Assembly (NCBI GenBank): GCA_025210345.1
Contig: JAOARX010000032.1
Span: 62,001-126,000 of the forward strand
Direction: 5' to 3'
From: Pelagimonas sp.
GTDB lineage: Bacteria > Pseudomonadota > Alphaproteobacteria > Rhodobacterales > Rhodobacteraceae
Length of the DNA stretch: 64,000 nt
Below are positions 8,943 to 18,193 of the stretch, in pieces. Under the pieces are notes generated by a model that was not told the DNA's origin, searched no databases, and saw nothing but the letters and a program-made list of their open reading frames with translations. The position numbers and the translations under genes were made by a program. The first letter of the stretch is position 1. Every line of letters starts with the position of its first letter.

Positions 8943-9296
8943 TCAAACCGGGACAGCCGCCAGGGCCACCCGGCGCCCTTCGCTAAGCAGCACGTTGTAA
9001 GTGCGGCAGGCCGAGGGCGAGGTCATGATCTCAACACCCAATCCCGCCTCTTCCAGCAGGGTGCGTTGTGCGGCGGGCAGCGGGCGCATCTCGGCGCCCA
9101 TGCCCAACAAGATCACGTCTACATGATCCTTGAGCGCCAGCAGGCTGTCGGTATCCGCCAGCCCGCCCCAGGCATTTGGCCCGGCGCCAAACATCAACAG
9201 CGCGCCTTCGAACACCTCGCCCCCCACGCGAAAGAACCCCGCGCCATAGCCGTCAACCGGCACCGCGTCACGAAAGGTGATCTCATTGAATTGCAT
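8943..9296 (-). CDS. Mth938-like (DUF498/NDUFAF3-type) protein
   Basis: A 117-residue protein with the Mth938 fold pattern: GAGFFRVGGEVFEGALLMF, VDVILLGMGAEMRPLP, and VEIMTSPSACRTYNVLLSEGRRVALAAVPV, which forms the conserved second half. The eukaryotic relative NDUFAF3 helps assemble complex I; in bacteria the role is not settled. Its start overlaps the end of the TSUP permease gene by 14 bases, making it the last gene of the yajC-secD-secF operon. Confidence 0.8.
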   Translation of the reverse strand: MQFNEITFRDAVPVDGYGAGFFRVGGEVFEGALLMFGAGPNAWGGLADTDSLLALKDHVDVILLGMGAEMRPLPAAQRTLLEEAGLGVEIMTSPSACRTYNVLLSEGRRVALAAVPV

Positions 9297-10056
9297 GTGT
9301 GTCTCCCGTGTTCCAGATGGGCAGACCGGAAAGGGCCGCCGCTCCTATTAGCGCATAGGCCACCGCCCTGAACAGCTTTTCTTGCTCGGGGCGGAACAGA
9401 TAGGCCCCAAGCGTATTGCCCAGAAAATTGGGAATGACCAGCAAGAGGCCCAGCATTGCGGGCGCGACCTCAAGCCGGCCAAACAGCGCCATATATCCAA
9501 GGATCAGCAGGTCATAGAAAAACAGATAAAGCGTAACATTGGCGCGGATGATCTGCGGGCCCAGCGGGCGCGACATGTAAAACACGATCACAGGGGGGCC
9601 GGGTTGCCCCACAAGCCCGCCCAGAAAGCCACCTGCCCCGCCGATGCCCGTCACCATACGCGACGTGACCGCTCCGCGGTAGCGCAGGCCAGAGATCAGC
9701 ACGACCAGCATGATCAAAGACAGACCGCTTACCCCATAGCGGTAGAGGTCAGGCGTCACATAGCCCAAGATGAACAGGCCCACGGGCAGCATGACCACCG
9801 TGCCCAACAACATGCGTTGCAAATCCCCACGGTCAACATCCTTGCGCGCCTTGGCCAGGGCGGGCAGCGGGCCCAAAAGTTCCATGAGTGTCAGGGTGAG
9901 AATGGCCCAGAAGGGCTGCATGAATTGCGCGGCGATGGGCAGGAAAATCAGCGCCGTGCCAAACCCCGCAAATCCGCGCGCAAGCCCCCCGGCAAACGCC
10001 GCAAGGGCGATCCAGCCCACCCCATCCATGGGCAGGCTGGACAGGAAATCAGGCAT
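9283..10056 (-). CDS. TSUP family (TauE/SafE) membrane permease
   Basis: A 257-residue protein with about eight membrane segments and two internally related halves, each carrying a Gly-rich motif (LARGFAGFGTALIFLP near the N-terminus; GIGGAGGFLGGLVGQPGPPVIVFYMS in the middle). These are typical of TauE/SafE anion or sulfonate exporters. The substrate cannot be told. The ATG at 10056 overlaps the secF stop by 8 bases, so it is co-transcribed with the Sec accessory genes, a placement that does not explain its job. Confidence 0.8.
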   Translation of the reverse strand: MPDFLSSLPMDGVGWIALAAFAGGLARGFAGFGTALIFLPIAAQFMQPFWAILTLTLMELLGPLPALAKARKDVDRGDLQRMLLGTVVMLPVGLFILGYVTPDLYRYGVSGLSLIMLVVLISGLRYRGAVTSRMVTGIGGAGGFLGGLVGQPGPPVIVFYMSRPLGPQIIRANVTLYLFFYDLLILGYMALFGRLEVAPAMLGLLLVIPNFLGNTLGAYLFRPEQEKLFRAVAYALIGAAALSGLPIWNTGDTHAIQ

Positions 10057-11017
10057 CAATATTGCCGAACTGGTTGCCCGTGGTGTCCGTGGGTTTGGAC
10101 CAATCGCGCTTGACACCCAGCCTCAGCAGGATGGCCGAGGCCACAAAGATCGAAGAATAGGTCCCGACCACAACGCCCCAGATCATCGCAAAGACAAAGC
10201 CCCGGATCACGTCACCGCCCAGCACGAACAGCGAAATCAGCGCCAGCAGGGTCGTGACCGAGGTCATGAATGTCCGGCTGAGGGTTTCGTTGATCGACAG
10301 GTTCAGCACCTCTTTGAGGTCCTTGGATTTAAAGCGGATCAGGTTCTCGCGCACGCGGTCGAACACAACCACGGTGTCGTTCAGCGAATAGCCGACGATG
10401 GTCAAAAGCGCGGCGATAATGGCCAGATCGAACTTTATCTGCACGATCGAAAACACACCGATGGTCAAAACCACATCATGCACCAACGCCGCCACCGCGC
10501 CCATGGCAAATTGCCACTCAAACCGCAGCCAGATGTAGAACAGGACAGCGGCAATCGCCAGGGCAACGGCGATCACAGCGGTCTGAATCAACTCACCCGA
10601 GACCTTGGGCCCAACGGATTCGACCGACACAAACTTGATGTCCGGTGCGATGGTTTTCAGGGCGGCAAGGCTGGTCTCGATGATTTCCGAGGCAACGCTT
10701 TCTTGCCCATCCTGCGCACCAATGCGGATCATGGCAACGTGCTGGTCATCGCGAAAATTGGGGTCAAAGACCTCAGAGATCACCACATCGCCCAGATCAA
10801 GCGCCGCCAACGCATCGCGATAGGCGCCCACTTCGACCGGAGCGGTGCTTTCGGTACGGATGGTCGTGCCGCCCCGAAAATCGATGCCATAGTTCAGCCC
10901 TTGGGTGAAAAATGCCCCCAGCGAGGCCAGCACCATAAGCAGCGAAAACCCAAGCCACAGCTTTGATTTCGAAAAGAAATCCCAAGAGGTGTTGGAAGGA
11001 ACCAGTTTCAGGCGCAT
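10049..11017 (-). CDS. secF: Sec translocon accessory protein SecF
   Basis: A 322-residue inner-membrane RND-type protein with six membrane helices and one large periplasmic domain. It partners SecD to drive late steps of protein export using the proton gradient. The conserved start of the P1 domain, GLNYGIDFRGGTTIR, follows the first helix, and VGYSLNDTVVVFDRVREN lies in helix 4-5 with the functional Asp. It follows secD with a one-base gap. Confidence 0.96.
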   Translation of the reverse strand: MRLKLVPSNTSWDFFSKSKLWLGFSLLMVLASLGAFFTQGLNYGIDFRGGTTIRTESTAPVEVGAYRDALAALDLGDVVISEVFDPNFRDDQHVAMIRIGAQDGQESVASEIIETSLAALKTIAPDIKFVSVESVGPKVSGELIQTAVIAVALAIAAVLFYIWLRFEWQFAMGAVAALVHDVVLTIGVFSIVQIKFDLAIIAALLTIVGYSLNDTVVVFDRVRENLIRFKSKDLKEVLNLSINETLSRTFMTSVTTLLALISLFVLGGDVIRGFVFAMIWGVVVGTYSSIFVASAILLRLGVKRDWSKPTDTTGNQFGNIDA

Positions 11018-11018
11018 C

Positions 11019-12680
11019 TTACACCTCCAGCGTTTTGGGACGACGGCGTTCGAACCAGATCACGATCAACAGACGCGTGACGAAGATCGCCGTGAAGACC
11101 GAAGTCAGGATGCCAAAGCCCAGCGTCACCGCAAATCCGCGCACAGGGCCAGAGCCCATGACATAGAGGATCACGGCGGTGATAAAGGTGGTGATATTGG
11201 CGTCGATGATGGCCGAAAGCGCCTTTTCGTACCCCAGTTCAATGGCGCGGGCCGGGCCCTTGGCGCTGCGCAGCTCTTCGCGGATCCGCTCAAAGATCAG
11301 CACATTGGCGTCCACCGCCATGCCGACGGTCAAAACGATGCCCGCAATCCCCGGAAGGGTCAGCGTCGCACCGATCATCGACAAGAGACCAAAGATCAAC
11401 CCGACGTTCACGATCAAGGCGATATTGGCAAAAAGACCAAACAGCCCATAGCTGAGGAACATAAAGACCAGCACCGCGACAAAGGCGACCATCGTCGCGA
11501 CCTTGCCGGCATCAATGCTGTCTTGTCCCAGCTCTGGGCCGATGGTGCGCTCTTCGAGGAACTCCAGCTGCGCCGGCAGGGCGCCCGCACGCAACAGAAC
11601 CGCCAGCTTGGTGCTTTCTTCGACCGTAAAGTTGCCGGTGATGATGCCCGAGCCGCCGGGAATGTGCGATTGGATCACCGGGGCGCTGATGACTTCGCCG
11701 TCCAGAACGATGGCAAAAGGCGAGCCGATGTTTTCGGCCGTGTAATCGCCAAACTTGCGCGCACCGGCCGGATTAAAGCGGAAGTTCACCGCCGGGCGGC
11801 CGTTTTGATCAAAGGTTGGCTGCGCGTCGACCAGCTCTTCGCCGGTGACGACGGGCGCCGCTTCGAGGATATAGAACACGCCCTCTTCGTCCAGCGAGGG
11901 CAGGATTTCATTGCCCACACCGGCGCGATCATCGGCGCTGGCGGCCCGGCCCACAACCGGCTGGAATGTCAGCTGGGCGGTGGTGCCGATGATGTCCTTA
12001 AGTTCCTGCGCCGAGCCAAGCCCCGGCACCTGGATCAGGATGCGATCAGAGCCCTGACGCTGGATCGTCGGTTCGCGTGTCCCGACCTCGTCGATGCGGC
12101 GGCGAATGATTTCAAGGCTTTGCTGCATCGTGCGTTCGTCGGTGGCGGTGCGTTCCGCCTCAGACAATGTCACGATGATGTCAGAGCCATCGGCACTGAC
12201 CTGCAAATCCGTGGCCCCTGCCCCGGTCAATGAGACCACCGGCTGGGCCAGCCCCCGCACCAGCTCCAACGCGCGGTTCACACCCTCGGGTTTCGAGATG
12301 CGCACGCGCAGTTCCTCTTCACCCGACGGTTGCAGGCGAATGGTGCCAACGGTGCCGCGTTCGGGACGCAGCACATCACGCACTTCGGGCCAGAGCGCTT
12401 TCATGCGGGCGGCATAGACATCGCCCACCTGCACTTCGGCCAGAAGATGCGCACCACCACGCAGATCAAGCCCCAGATTAACCAGGCCCGAGGGCAGATA
12501 AGACGGCCAGCCAGCCGCAAGTTCGCGGTTTTCGCTGGTGTCAAATCCGGCCTCGATGGCCTTGTTGGCGTCATTGTGGGTTTCAACCCGACCATAGAAC
12601 ACGTTGGGCATTGCCAGGATCAACCCCAGCACCACCGCGCTCCAGATCAGAACCCGCTTCCAGGTATCGATCTGCAACAT
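11019..12680 (-). CDS. secD: Sec translocon accessory protein SecD
   Basis: A 553-residue partner of SecF. After helix 1 comes LGLDLRGGAHLLAEV, then the large periplasmic P1 head, then a C-terminal six-helix bundle. GMAVDANVLIFERIREELR holds the Asp needed for proton transfer, and GFAVTLGFGILTSVFTAIFVTRLL closes the domain. Length and motifs match alphaproteobacterial SecD. It lies 6 bases downstream of yajC. Confidence 0.97.
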   Translation of the reverse strand: MLQIDTWKRVLIWSAVVLGLILAMPNVFYGRVETHNDANKAIEAGFDTSENRELAAGWPSYLPSGLVNLGLDLRGGAHLLAEVQVGDVYAARMKALWPEVRDVLRPERGTVGTIRLQPSGEEELRVRISKPEGVNRALELVRGLAQPVVSLTGAGATDLQVSADGSDIIVTLSEAERTATDERTMQQSLEIIRRRIDEVGTREPTIQRQGSDRILIQVPGLGSAQELKDIIGTTAQLTFQPVVGRAASADDRAGVGNEILPSLDEEGVFYILEAAPVVTGEELVDAQPTFDQNGRPAVNFRFNPAGARKFGDYTAENIGSPFAIVLDGEVISAPVIQSHIPGGSGIITGNFTVEESTKLAVLLRAGALPAQLEFLEERTIGPELGQDSIDAGKVATMVAFVAVLVFMFLSYGLFGLFANIALIVNVGLIFGLLSMIGATLTLPGIAGIVLTVGMAVDANVLIFERIREELRSAKGPARAIELGYEKALSAIIDANITTFITAVILYVMGSGPVRGFAVTLGFGILTSVFTAIFVTRLLIVIWFERRRPKTLEV

Positions 12681-12686
12681 GTGGGA

Positions 12687-12974
12687 TTAGCCTTCGGTCG
12701 GCTCGGTTTTCGACAGAACCTGCGCGATGGTCGCCTTGATCACGCGGACCTTGACGCCCTCGGCGATTTCGACCTCGATCTCATTGCCTTCCTTGACCTT
12801 GACCACCTTGCCGACAACACCGCCCTGGGTCACGACCTGGTCACCGCGGCGCAGAGCCTCGACCATGTTTTGATGTTCTTTCATCTTTTTCTGCTGCGGA
12901 CGGATCAGCAGGAAATACATGATCGCGAAGATCAGGATGAGAGGAAGAAATTGCGCAATGCCGTTGGCATCCAT
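12687..12974 (-). CDS. yajC: Sec translocon accessory protein YajC
   Basis: A 95-residue protein with one N-terminal membrane helix (FLPLILIFAIMYFLLIRPQQKK) followed by the conserved KEHQNMVEALRRGDQVVTQGGVVGKV cytoplasmic domain. ATG 12974 has GGAG at 12981-12984. It heads the yajC-secD-secF operon; the 293-base gap upstream, shared with the divergent histidine kinase gene, must carry the promoter. Confidence 0.95.
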   Translation of the reverse strand: MDANGIAQFLPLILIFAIMYFLLIRPQQKKMKEHQNMVEALRRGDQVVTQGGVVGKVVKVKEGNEIEVEIAEGVKVRVIKATIAQVLSKTEPTEG

Positions 12975-13267
12975 GAGAGACTCCGATCGTAAATTGGGGC
13001 GGCTCCATGGCTGGCACCGCGTCATTCGGGCGGAACCTATGCGTTGGGGGGAATGGATGCAAGGCACACGGCCGCAGATCCAGGCGTTCTATAGGGGCTC
13101 GGTTCGGATTTATCGCCATGGAGGATACCGGGGAATTTCTTGGTGGCGACTGCCACGCGGGCCTGAGCGCCCGATAATGGTGAAATTCCCATCAATACAT
13201 GCCGCAAAGGTTGAATTTTCATACATCCGAAATAGGATCATGATCACACTTCGCGCGAGGAAGCGAT

Positions 13268-15484
13268 ATGATCGACCTGCCCGGCTTTCGCCCGTCTGCA
13301 ACATTTCGCACCGGCCTGCGTCAAACGATCCACCATATTCTTGATGCGCTGGGGGCGGCCACGCTGCTGACCGTGTCGCTCAGCATCACGCGGCTGCTTC
13401 AATTCGGGGCGGCCTATCATGTGATGATCGTGATGCTTCTTCTTAGTGCGGTTCTTCCCATGCTGTTTTTGCGTGCGGATCGCTTTTTGGAATGGCGCGC
13501 CGCGATCGTCATTTCGGCCTTTTTGATCGTGATTTACACCGGCATGTCCCAGTTGGGATTGCTGGCTGTGGCGACGGCCGTCTTGCCGTTTTTCATGGGG
13601 GTTGCCACGTCCGTTTTCTCGGCGCGCATCGGGTATTGGATCCTCGTCGCTGCGATGACTCCAATGGTTGCAATCGGCGTTTTGTTCTTAAACGGAACCC
13701 TAAGCCCACCGGACAGCTCAATCACGGCTTGGAATGCGTCGATTGCAAATTGGATCGTGACCTTGGCCACGATCGCACTGTTTTCGGCGTTCAACATTAT
13801 GCTGATACAGGCCCTGCGCAGATCTTGGAGAGAAACCGATCTTCAGGCCATCGAAAAATACGAACAGTTCGAAGCCCTTATCGAATACGCCCCTGAGGCC
13901 ATCGTAATCATCGACATGGATCAAGAACGCTATGTCATGGCCAACGCCCCGGCAGAGCGCATGTTTGGAATGTCGCGGACCCATCTGACGTCGGGCCCCT
14001 CTCCCATCAGCATGAGCCCCGAGTATCAACCCTCGGGCGAACTAAGCCTGAATATGGCGCTGTCATATTTGAAACAAGCGATGCAGGGGGGGCATCCCAC
14101 CTTTGAATGGAACCACTTGAACGCCCAGGGCGAAGAATTCCCCTGCCTGATTTCATTGTCGCGCATCCCACCATTTGACAAAAAGCTGATCCGCAGCAGC
14201 ATGATCGATATTTCGGATCGGATCGCTGACAAGCAGCGCCAAAAAGAGCTACAGGCTCAATTGGCCGCCTCTCAGAAAATGGAGGCCATCGGTCAGTTGA
14301 CCGGTGGTGTAGCTCATGATTTCAACAACTTGCTCGCGGTGATCTTGGGAAACCTTGAACTTATTCAAGAAGAAACAATAGGCGCGCCCGCGCATGATCT
14401 GGTGCAGCCCTGTATCGATGCCACCCTGCGCGGGGCAGATCTGACGCGTTCGATGCTCAGCTTTGCACGCAAAGCCCCGCTCAAACCCTGCGTGCTGGAT
14501 CTGAACACCCTTGTGAAAGACACCAAAGACTGGACCAGCCGCACGCTGCCAAGCACCATCGACGTGGAAACCGCGTTGTCGCCGGATCTATGGCAAACAA
14601 AAACAGACCCGGTGGCCGCAGAAAGCGCGCTGATAAACCTGATATTGAACGCCCGTGACGCCATGACCGATGGTGGAACGCTGACATTGGAGACTGCCAA
14701 CATCACGATCGACGCGGTAGATATCAATTCATATAAAGAAGATATCTCGCCCGGCTGCTATGCCATGGTTGCTGTCACCGATACCGGAAGCGGGATCGCC
14801 GCAAACAGCTTGGGCCGCATTTTCGAACCTTTCTTCACGACAAAGCCAACAGGCCAGGGGTCGGGGCTTGGGTTGTCGATGGTCCAGGGGTTCATGCGGC
14901 AATCGGACGGTGCGGCCCTCGTCTATTCCGAACAAGGGATCGGGACGACGTTCAAACTGTTTTTCCCCGCCGTACAATCGCCTGATCAGCCGCAAGATCA
15001 GCCCCCACAGGCGGCTGCGCAACATAATCTGGTTCCGAATTTAGGGCTGACTATGGGGCCAGACTCAGGGTCCCCCCTCTCCAGCCAAAGCGCCAGCAAA
15101 CACATCTTAATTGCAGAAGACGAACCAGAGGTGCTGCGTGTGCTGAGCGCAATGCTGACCACCGCCGGATTTCGGGTGACCGCGGCAGGTTCCGGTGACC
15201 AGGCCAAATCCCTTTTCGGCAACGGCGCGGGATTCGACCTGTTGTTGACCGATATCGTGATGCCCGGTCGGCTGCAGGGCACCAGCCTTGCGCATGAAAT
15301 CAAACAGATCACCCCCGACCTACCCGTGGTTTTCATGTCTGGCTATGCCTCAAAGGCAACCGTTGAGGGGGTAGAGCTATCCACGGCAGACATCCGTTTG
15401 ATGAAACCCGTCATGCGAAAAGATCTGCTGCAAGCGATCGAGAACGCCTTGGCCTCCAAGGCGCGCAATGACGTCTCGGATTAA
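13268..15484 (+). CDS. membrane hybrid histidine kinase with PAS and receiver domains
   Basis: 738 residues. Roughly residues 25-185 hold about six membrane helices and no obvious periplasmic domain. A PAS domain spans about 198-320 (YAPEAIVIIDMDQERYVMANAPAERMFG). The phosphoacceptor His350 lies in GGVAHDFNNLL; the ATPase domain has N (LINLILNARDAM), G1 (DTGSGI) and G2 (GQGSGLGLS) boxes. A C-terminal receiver from about residue 615 has the acidic pair (IAEDEPE), the Asp in LLTDIVMPG and the Lys in LMKPV. The HDFNN-type H-box is common in soluble-signal hybrid kinases. GAGGAAG precedes ATG 13268. Signal and output are unknown; no response regulator gene is adjacent. Confidence 0.88.
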   Translation: MIDLPGFRPSATFRTGLRQTIHHILDALGAATLLTVSLSITRLLQFGAAYHVMIVMLLLSAVLPMLFLRADRFLEWRAAIVISAFLIVIYTGMSQLGLLAVATAVLPFFMGVATSVFSARIGYWILVAAMTPMVAIGVLFLNGTLSPPDSSITAWNASIANWIVTLATIALFSAFNIMLIQALRRSWRETDLQAIEKYEQFEALIEYAPEAIVIIDMDQERYVMANAPAERMFGMSRTHLTSGPSPISMSPEYQPSGELSLNMALSYLKQAMQGGHPTFEWNHLNAQGEEFPCLISLSRIPPFDKKLIRSSMIDISDRIADKQRQKELQAQLAASQKMEAIGQLTGGVAHDFNNLLAVILGNLELIQEETIGAPAHDLVQPCIDATLRGADLTRSMLSFARKAPLKPCVLDLNTLVKDTKDWTSRTLPSTIDVETALSPDLWQTKTDPVAAESALINLILNARDAMTDGGTLTLETANITIDAVDINSYKEDISPGCYAMVAVTDTGSGIAANSLGRIFEPFFTTKPTGQGSGLGLSMVQGFMRQSDGAALVYSEQGIGTTFKLFFPAVQSPDQPQDQPPQAAAQHNLVPNLGLTMGPDSGSPLSSQSASKHILIAEDEPEVLRVLSAMLTTAGFRVTAAGSGDQAKSLFGNGAGFDLLLTDIVMPGRLQGTSLAHEIKQITPDLPVVFMSGYASKATVEGVELSTADIRLMKPVMRKDLLQAIENALASKARNDVSD

Positions 15485-15574
15485 GGGGCTGCCAGCGGTT
15501 TTTCCCGGTGGGTTTAAACCCCTAGAAACCTCTGCACGCTATCACGGTCTCTGATTTGACAGGAGATTTGCCAA

Positions 15575-15712
15575 ATGCAGTTCGTCACCCGGGCGACCTA
15601 TTTTCCGACGCCGACAGATGTCTTGGGAAGCATGATCGGCACGGGCCCAGGAAATTGGGCGCCGAGGGCATGCGCCCTACCTGCCCCGACCCATTTCGCA
15701 GTCAGACGGTAG
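15575..15712 (+). CDS. possible 45-residue reading frame between kinase genes
   Basis: A short frame begins at ATG 15575 with AGGAG at 15561-15565 and ends at TAG 15712, eight bases before the next kinase start. The product would be Pro/Thr-rich with no membrane helix or signal peptide and one Cys. No family is recognised. The good ribosome site and tight spacing suggest either a real small gene or a translated leader of the kinase gene; the composition alone does not prove coding. Confidence 0.25.
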   Translation: MQFVTRATYFPTPTDVLGSMIGTGPGNWAPRACALPAPTHFAVRR

Positions 15713-15720
15713 GATATTAG

Positions 15721-18138
15721 GTGGCGCGCGCGTTTGGGTCGAAAATCAACCGCATTGTAAGCTTGGTGACACGCGGCCTGCGACGGCGGATCGCGCTATA
15801 CACGGCGGGTACCACCTTTTTGGTCGTTGCATTGCTCAGTGTGATCAACTCGCAAACCCAAACACAGTTGGTGAACGCACGCGTGCTTGAGAAAAGCATG
15901 TCGATGGGGGCGCTGCTTCGTGAACTGTCGCTGCCCTATCTTATCGATGGTCGCCCGGCGGATATGGCCGGTTTCTATCAGGCACTTGAAAAACAACCCG
16001 ATATTGTATCTGTTTTCATGGTTGATCCAGACCTGGATCTGCTGGCAAGCGGGTCCTCCCATGACGATACCCGCGGGCTGTCCCCCGATGAAGATGCCTT
16101 GATCAAGCGCGCGGCTGACAGCGGCACGCGCCAAACACACTGGCAAGGAAATATCATTGATGTCGCCATTCCGGTCACAGTCGATGACCACCAATTCGGG
16201 GTGATCCGATACAGTGTCCTCACCGATCCGGGCGAGGGCGGGATCAGCCTTGTGTTCCAACGAAATCTTGCCTTTGGCATTCTGTTCACCGCCGCCAGCA
16301 TATTCACCAGCCTGTACATTGCCCGCCATCTGTCTGCGCCGCTCGAACGCCTGAACCGCGCCACGCAAGAGGCTGCCGCCGGGGATCTGGCGCAATTCGT
16401 TGACATCCGCACCAATGACGAAGTCGAAAGCCTGTCACGCTCTTTCAACATCATGTTGGGAAACCTGCGATCCCGATTGACGGCACATGAACAAGCGCAG
16501 CGCAGGCTTGAGGAAATCGGCCGCGATCTGAACGACAAGAACGCCCAATTGGCCCGGGCTCTTGACCAGGCCCGTACAGCCGAGGCCGCCAAATCTGAGT
16601 TTCTCGCCAGCATGAGCCACGAAATCCGCACGCCGATGAATGGTGTTTTGGGCATGACCGAGCTGCTGTCCGAAACCCAGATGGATGATCACCAGGCCAA
16701 TCTGGTAGAAACCATTGGCAGCTCCGGTCAGGCATTATTGAGGATTATCAATGATATACTTGACTTTTCCAAAATCGAAGCGGGGCATATGACGCTGCTT
16801 CGCGACCCCTTTGCGATCTGTGATCTGGTGGAAGACACCGCGCGGGTGCTTTCCATTCAGGCCGCGGTCAAAAACGTCGATGTTATCGCGCGGTGCGACC
16901 CCGCACTGCCCGAACAGGTGCAGGGTGATTTCGCGCGCATGAAGCAGGTGCTTTTGAACTTTGCCAGCAATGCAGTGAAATTCACAGAATCCGGGCACGT
17001 TCTGATCCATGCTGAGCGGGCACAGGATGCAACCGGTGCCGATTTCCTGAAAATCAGCGTATCCGATACCGGCTGTGGCATCCCGGAAGACAAACTTGAA
17101 CATGTCTTCAATCGGTTCACACAGGTGGACGGTTCCTACAGCCGAGAGCATCAGGGAACCGGCCTGGGACTGGCCATCAGCAAGGGGTTTGTTGAACTGA
17201 TGGGCGGCCATATCAAGGTCACGTCAGCCCTCGGCAAAGGATCTTGCTTTGCGTTTTTTGTCCCGCTTGCCCCCCTTGATGGCCGGATCACCCTGCCGGA
17301 TGGCGCGCAGGCACAATCGGCGCTTGTGGTCAGCGCCAGTGCGCCCTTTAGCACCGCGCTCTGCGAACGCCTGCGCGGTTTCGGCCTTGGTGTCCGTGAA
17401 ATACAATCCGGGGCAGCGGCCATGAAATGCCTGAAAGAGGATCCCGACATCGATGTGATTTTTGTCGATGTCGACGTCGCCGACATGACGGGACTTGAGC
17501 TGATTGATCGCATTCACGCCGAACAACCGGCATCCAAACGGCTGATCTTGTTCGAAAAATTTTGGGAAGCCCCTCAGGGCACCCCTGCCTGGCACGAAGG
17601 AAAGCCGCTTCTGAAACTCCGCAAACCGCTTTTGACCCGGCGGTTGGTTCAGGCGCTTGCCCCCGGCACAGCCCCAGATTGGCATGCGGGAACCCGGCCC
17701 ACCACCGGGGCGGGCTGCGCATCTGCGACGCAAGACGACAAAGGGAAACCACCGGCGCGGCCGATTTTGATCGTCGATGACAATAAAACCAACCTGAAAG
17801 TGATTGAACTGGTCCTGGCCAAGATGAACCTGCCTTACGTGGCCGCCACCAACGGCGCTGAGGCGCTGGAGCAGTTTCAGATCACGCGTCCGAGCCTCGT
17901 GTTGATGGACATCAGCATGCCGGTCATGAACGGGCTTGATGCCACGCGCGCGATCCGAGAATTCGAAAGCGGATCGCCTGACGGCGGGCGCAGCCACATC
18001 ATCGGTCTCACCGCCCATTCCAGCCCCCGCGATCAAGAGGCCTGTATCGCGGCGGGCATGGATCAACATATGTCGAAACCCGTGAACCTGCGCAAACTTC
18101 GGTCGCTTCTTGAGGAAAATCGCGACACCGCTGCCTAG
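15721..18138 (+). CDS. membrane hybrid histidine kinase with HAMP and two receiver-like domains
   Basis: 805 residues, starting at GTG 15721 with AGGA at 15711-15714. Two membrane helices (about 26-43 and 184-200) flank a periplasmic sensor of about 140 residues; a HAMP domain (about 200-253) and a coiled coil lead to the phosphoacceptor His300 in SMSHEIRTPMNG. N, G1 (DTGCGI) and G2 (GTGLGLAIS) boxes follow. A first receiver-like segment (about 535-640) lacks the N-terminal acidic pair (VVSASA) and looks inactive or altered. The C-terminal receiver is complete (IVDDNKTN, LMDISMPVMNG, MSKPV). The architecture is BarA/ArcB-like without an Hpt domain. It lies 236 bases after the other hybrid kinase, same strand. 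Confidence 0.88.
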   Translation: MARAFGSKINRIVSLVTRGLRRRIALYTAGTTFLVVALLSVINSQTQTQLVNARVLEKSMSMGALLRELSLPYLIDGRPADMAGFYQALEKQPDIVSVFMVDPDLDLLASGSSHDDTRGLSPDEDALIKRAADSGTRQTHWQGNIIDVAIPVTVDDHQFGVIRYSVLTDPGEGGISLVFQRNLAFGILFTAASIFTSLYIARHLSAPLERLNRATQEAAAGDLAQFVDIRTNDEVESLSRSFNIMLGNLRSRLTAHEQAQRRLEEIGRDLNDKNAQLARALDQARTAEAAKSEFLASMSHEIRTPMNGVLGMTELLSETQMDDHQANLVETIGSSGQALLRIINDILDFSKIEAGHMTLLRDPFAICDLVEDTARVLSIQAAVKNVDVIARCDPALPEQVQGDFARMKQVLLNFASNAVKFTESGHVLIHAERAQDATGADFLKISVSDTGCGIPEDKLEHVFNRFTQVDGSYSREHQGTGLGLAISKGFVELMGGHIKVTSALGKGSCFAFFVPLAPLDGRITLPDGAQAQSALVVSASAPFSTALCERLRGFGLGVREIQSGAAAMKCLKEDPDIDVIFVDVDVADMTGLELIDRIHAEQPASKRLILFEKFWEAPQGTPAWHEGKPLLKLRKPLLTRRLVQALAPGTAPDWHAGTRPTTGAGCASATQDDKGKPPARPILIVDDNKTNLKVIELVLAKMNLPYVAATNGAEALEQFQITRPSLVLMDISMPVMNGLDATRAIREFESGSPDGGRSHIIGLTAHSSPRDQEACIAAGMDQHMSKPVNLRKLRSLLEENRDTAA

Positions 18139-18193
18139 TGAACCAGCAAATTCCGGGTCTCATCCGGCGTTGGTCAGTCAGGTCAATGGACCC

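Noticed and set aside
10905-12233. 442-codon plus-strand frame opposite secD
   Set aside because: secD is certain from its motifs; the antisense frame has no domain and no ribosome site.
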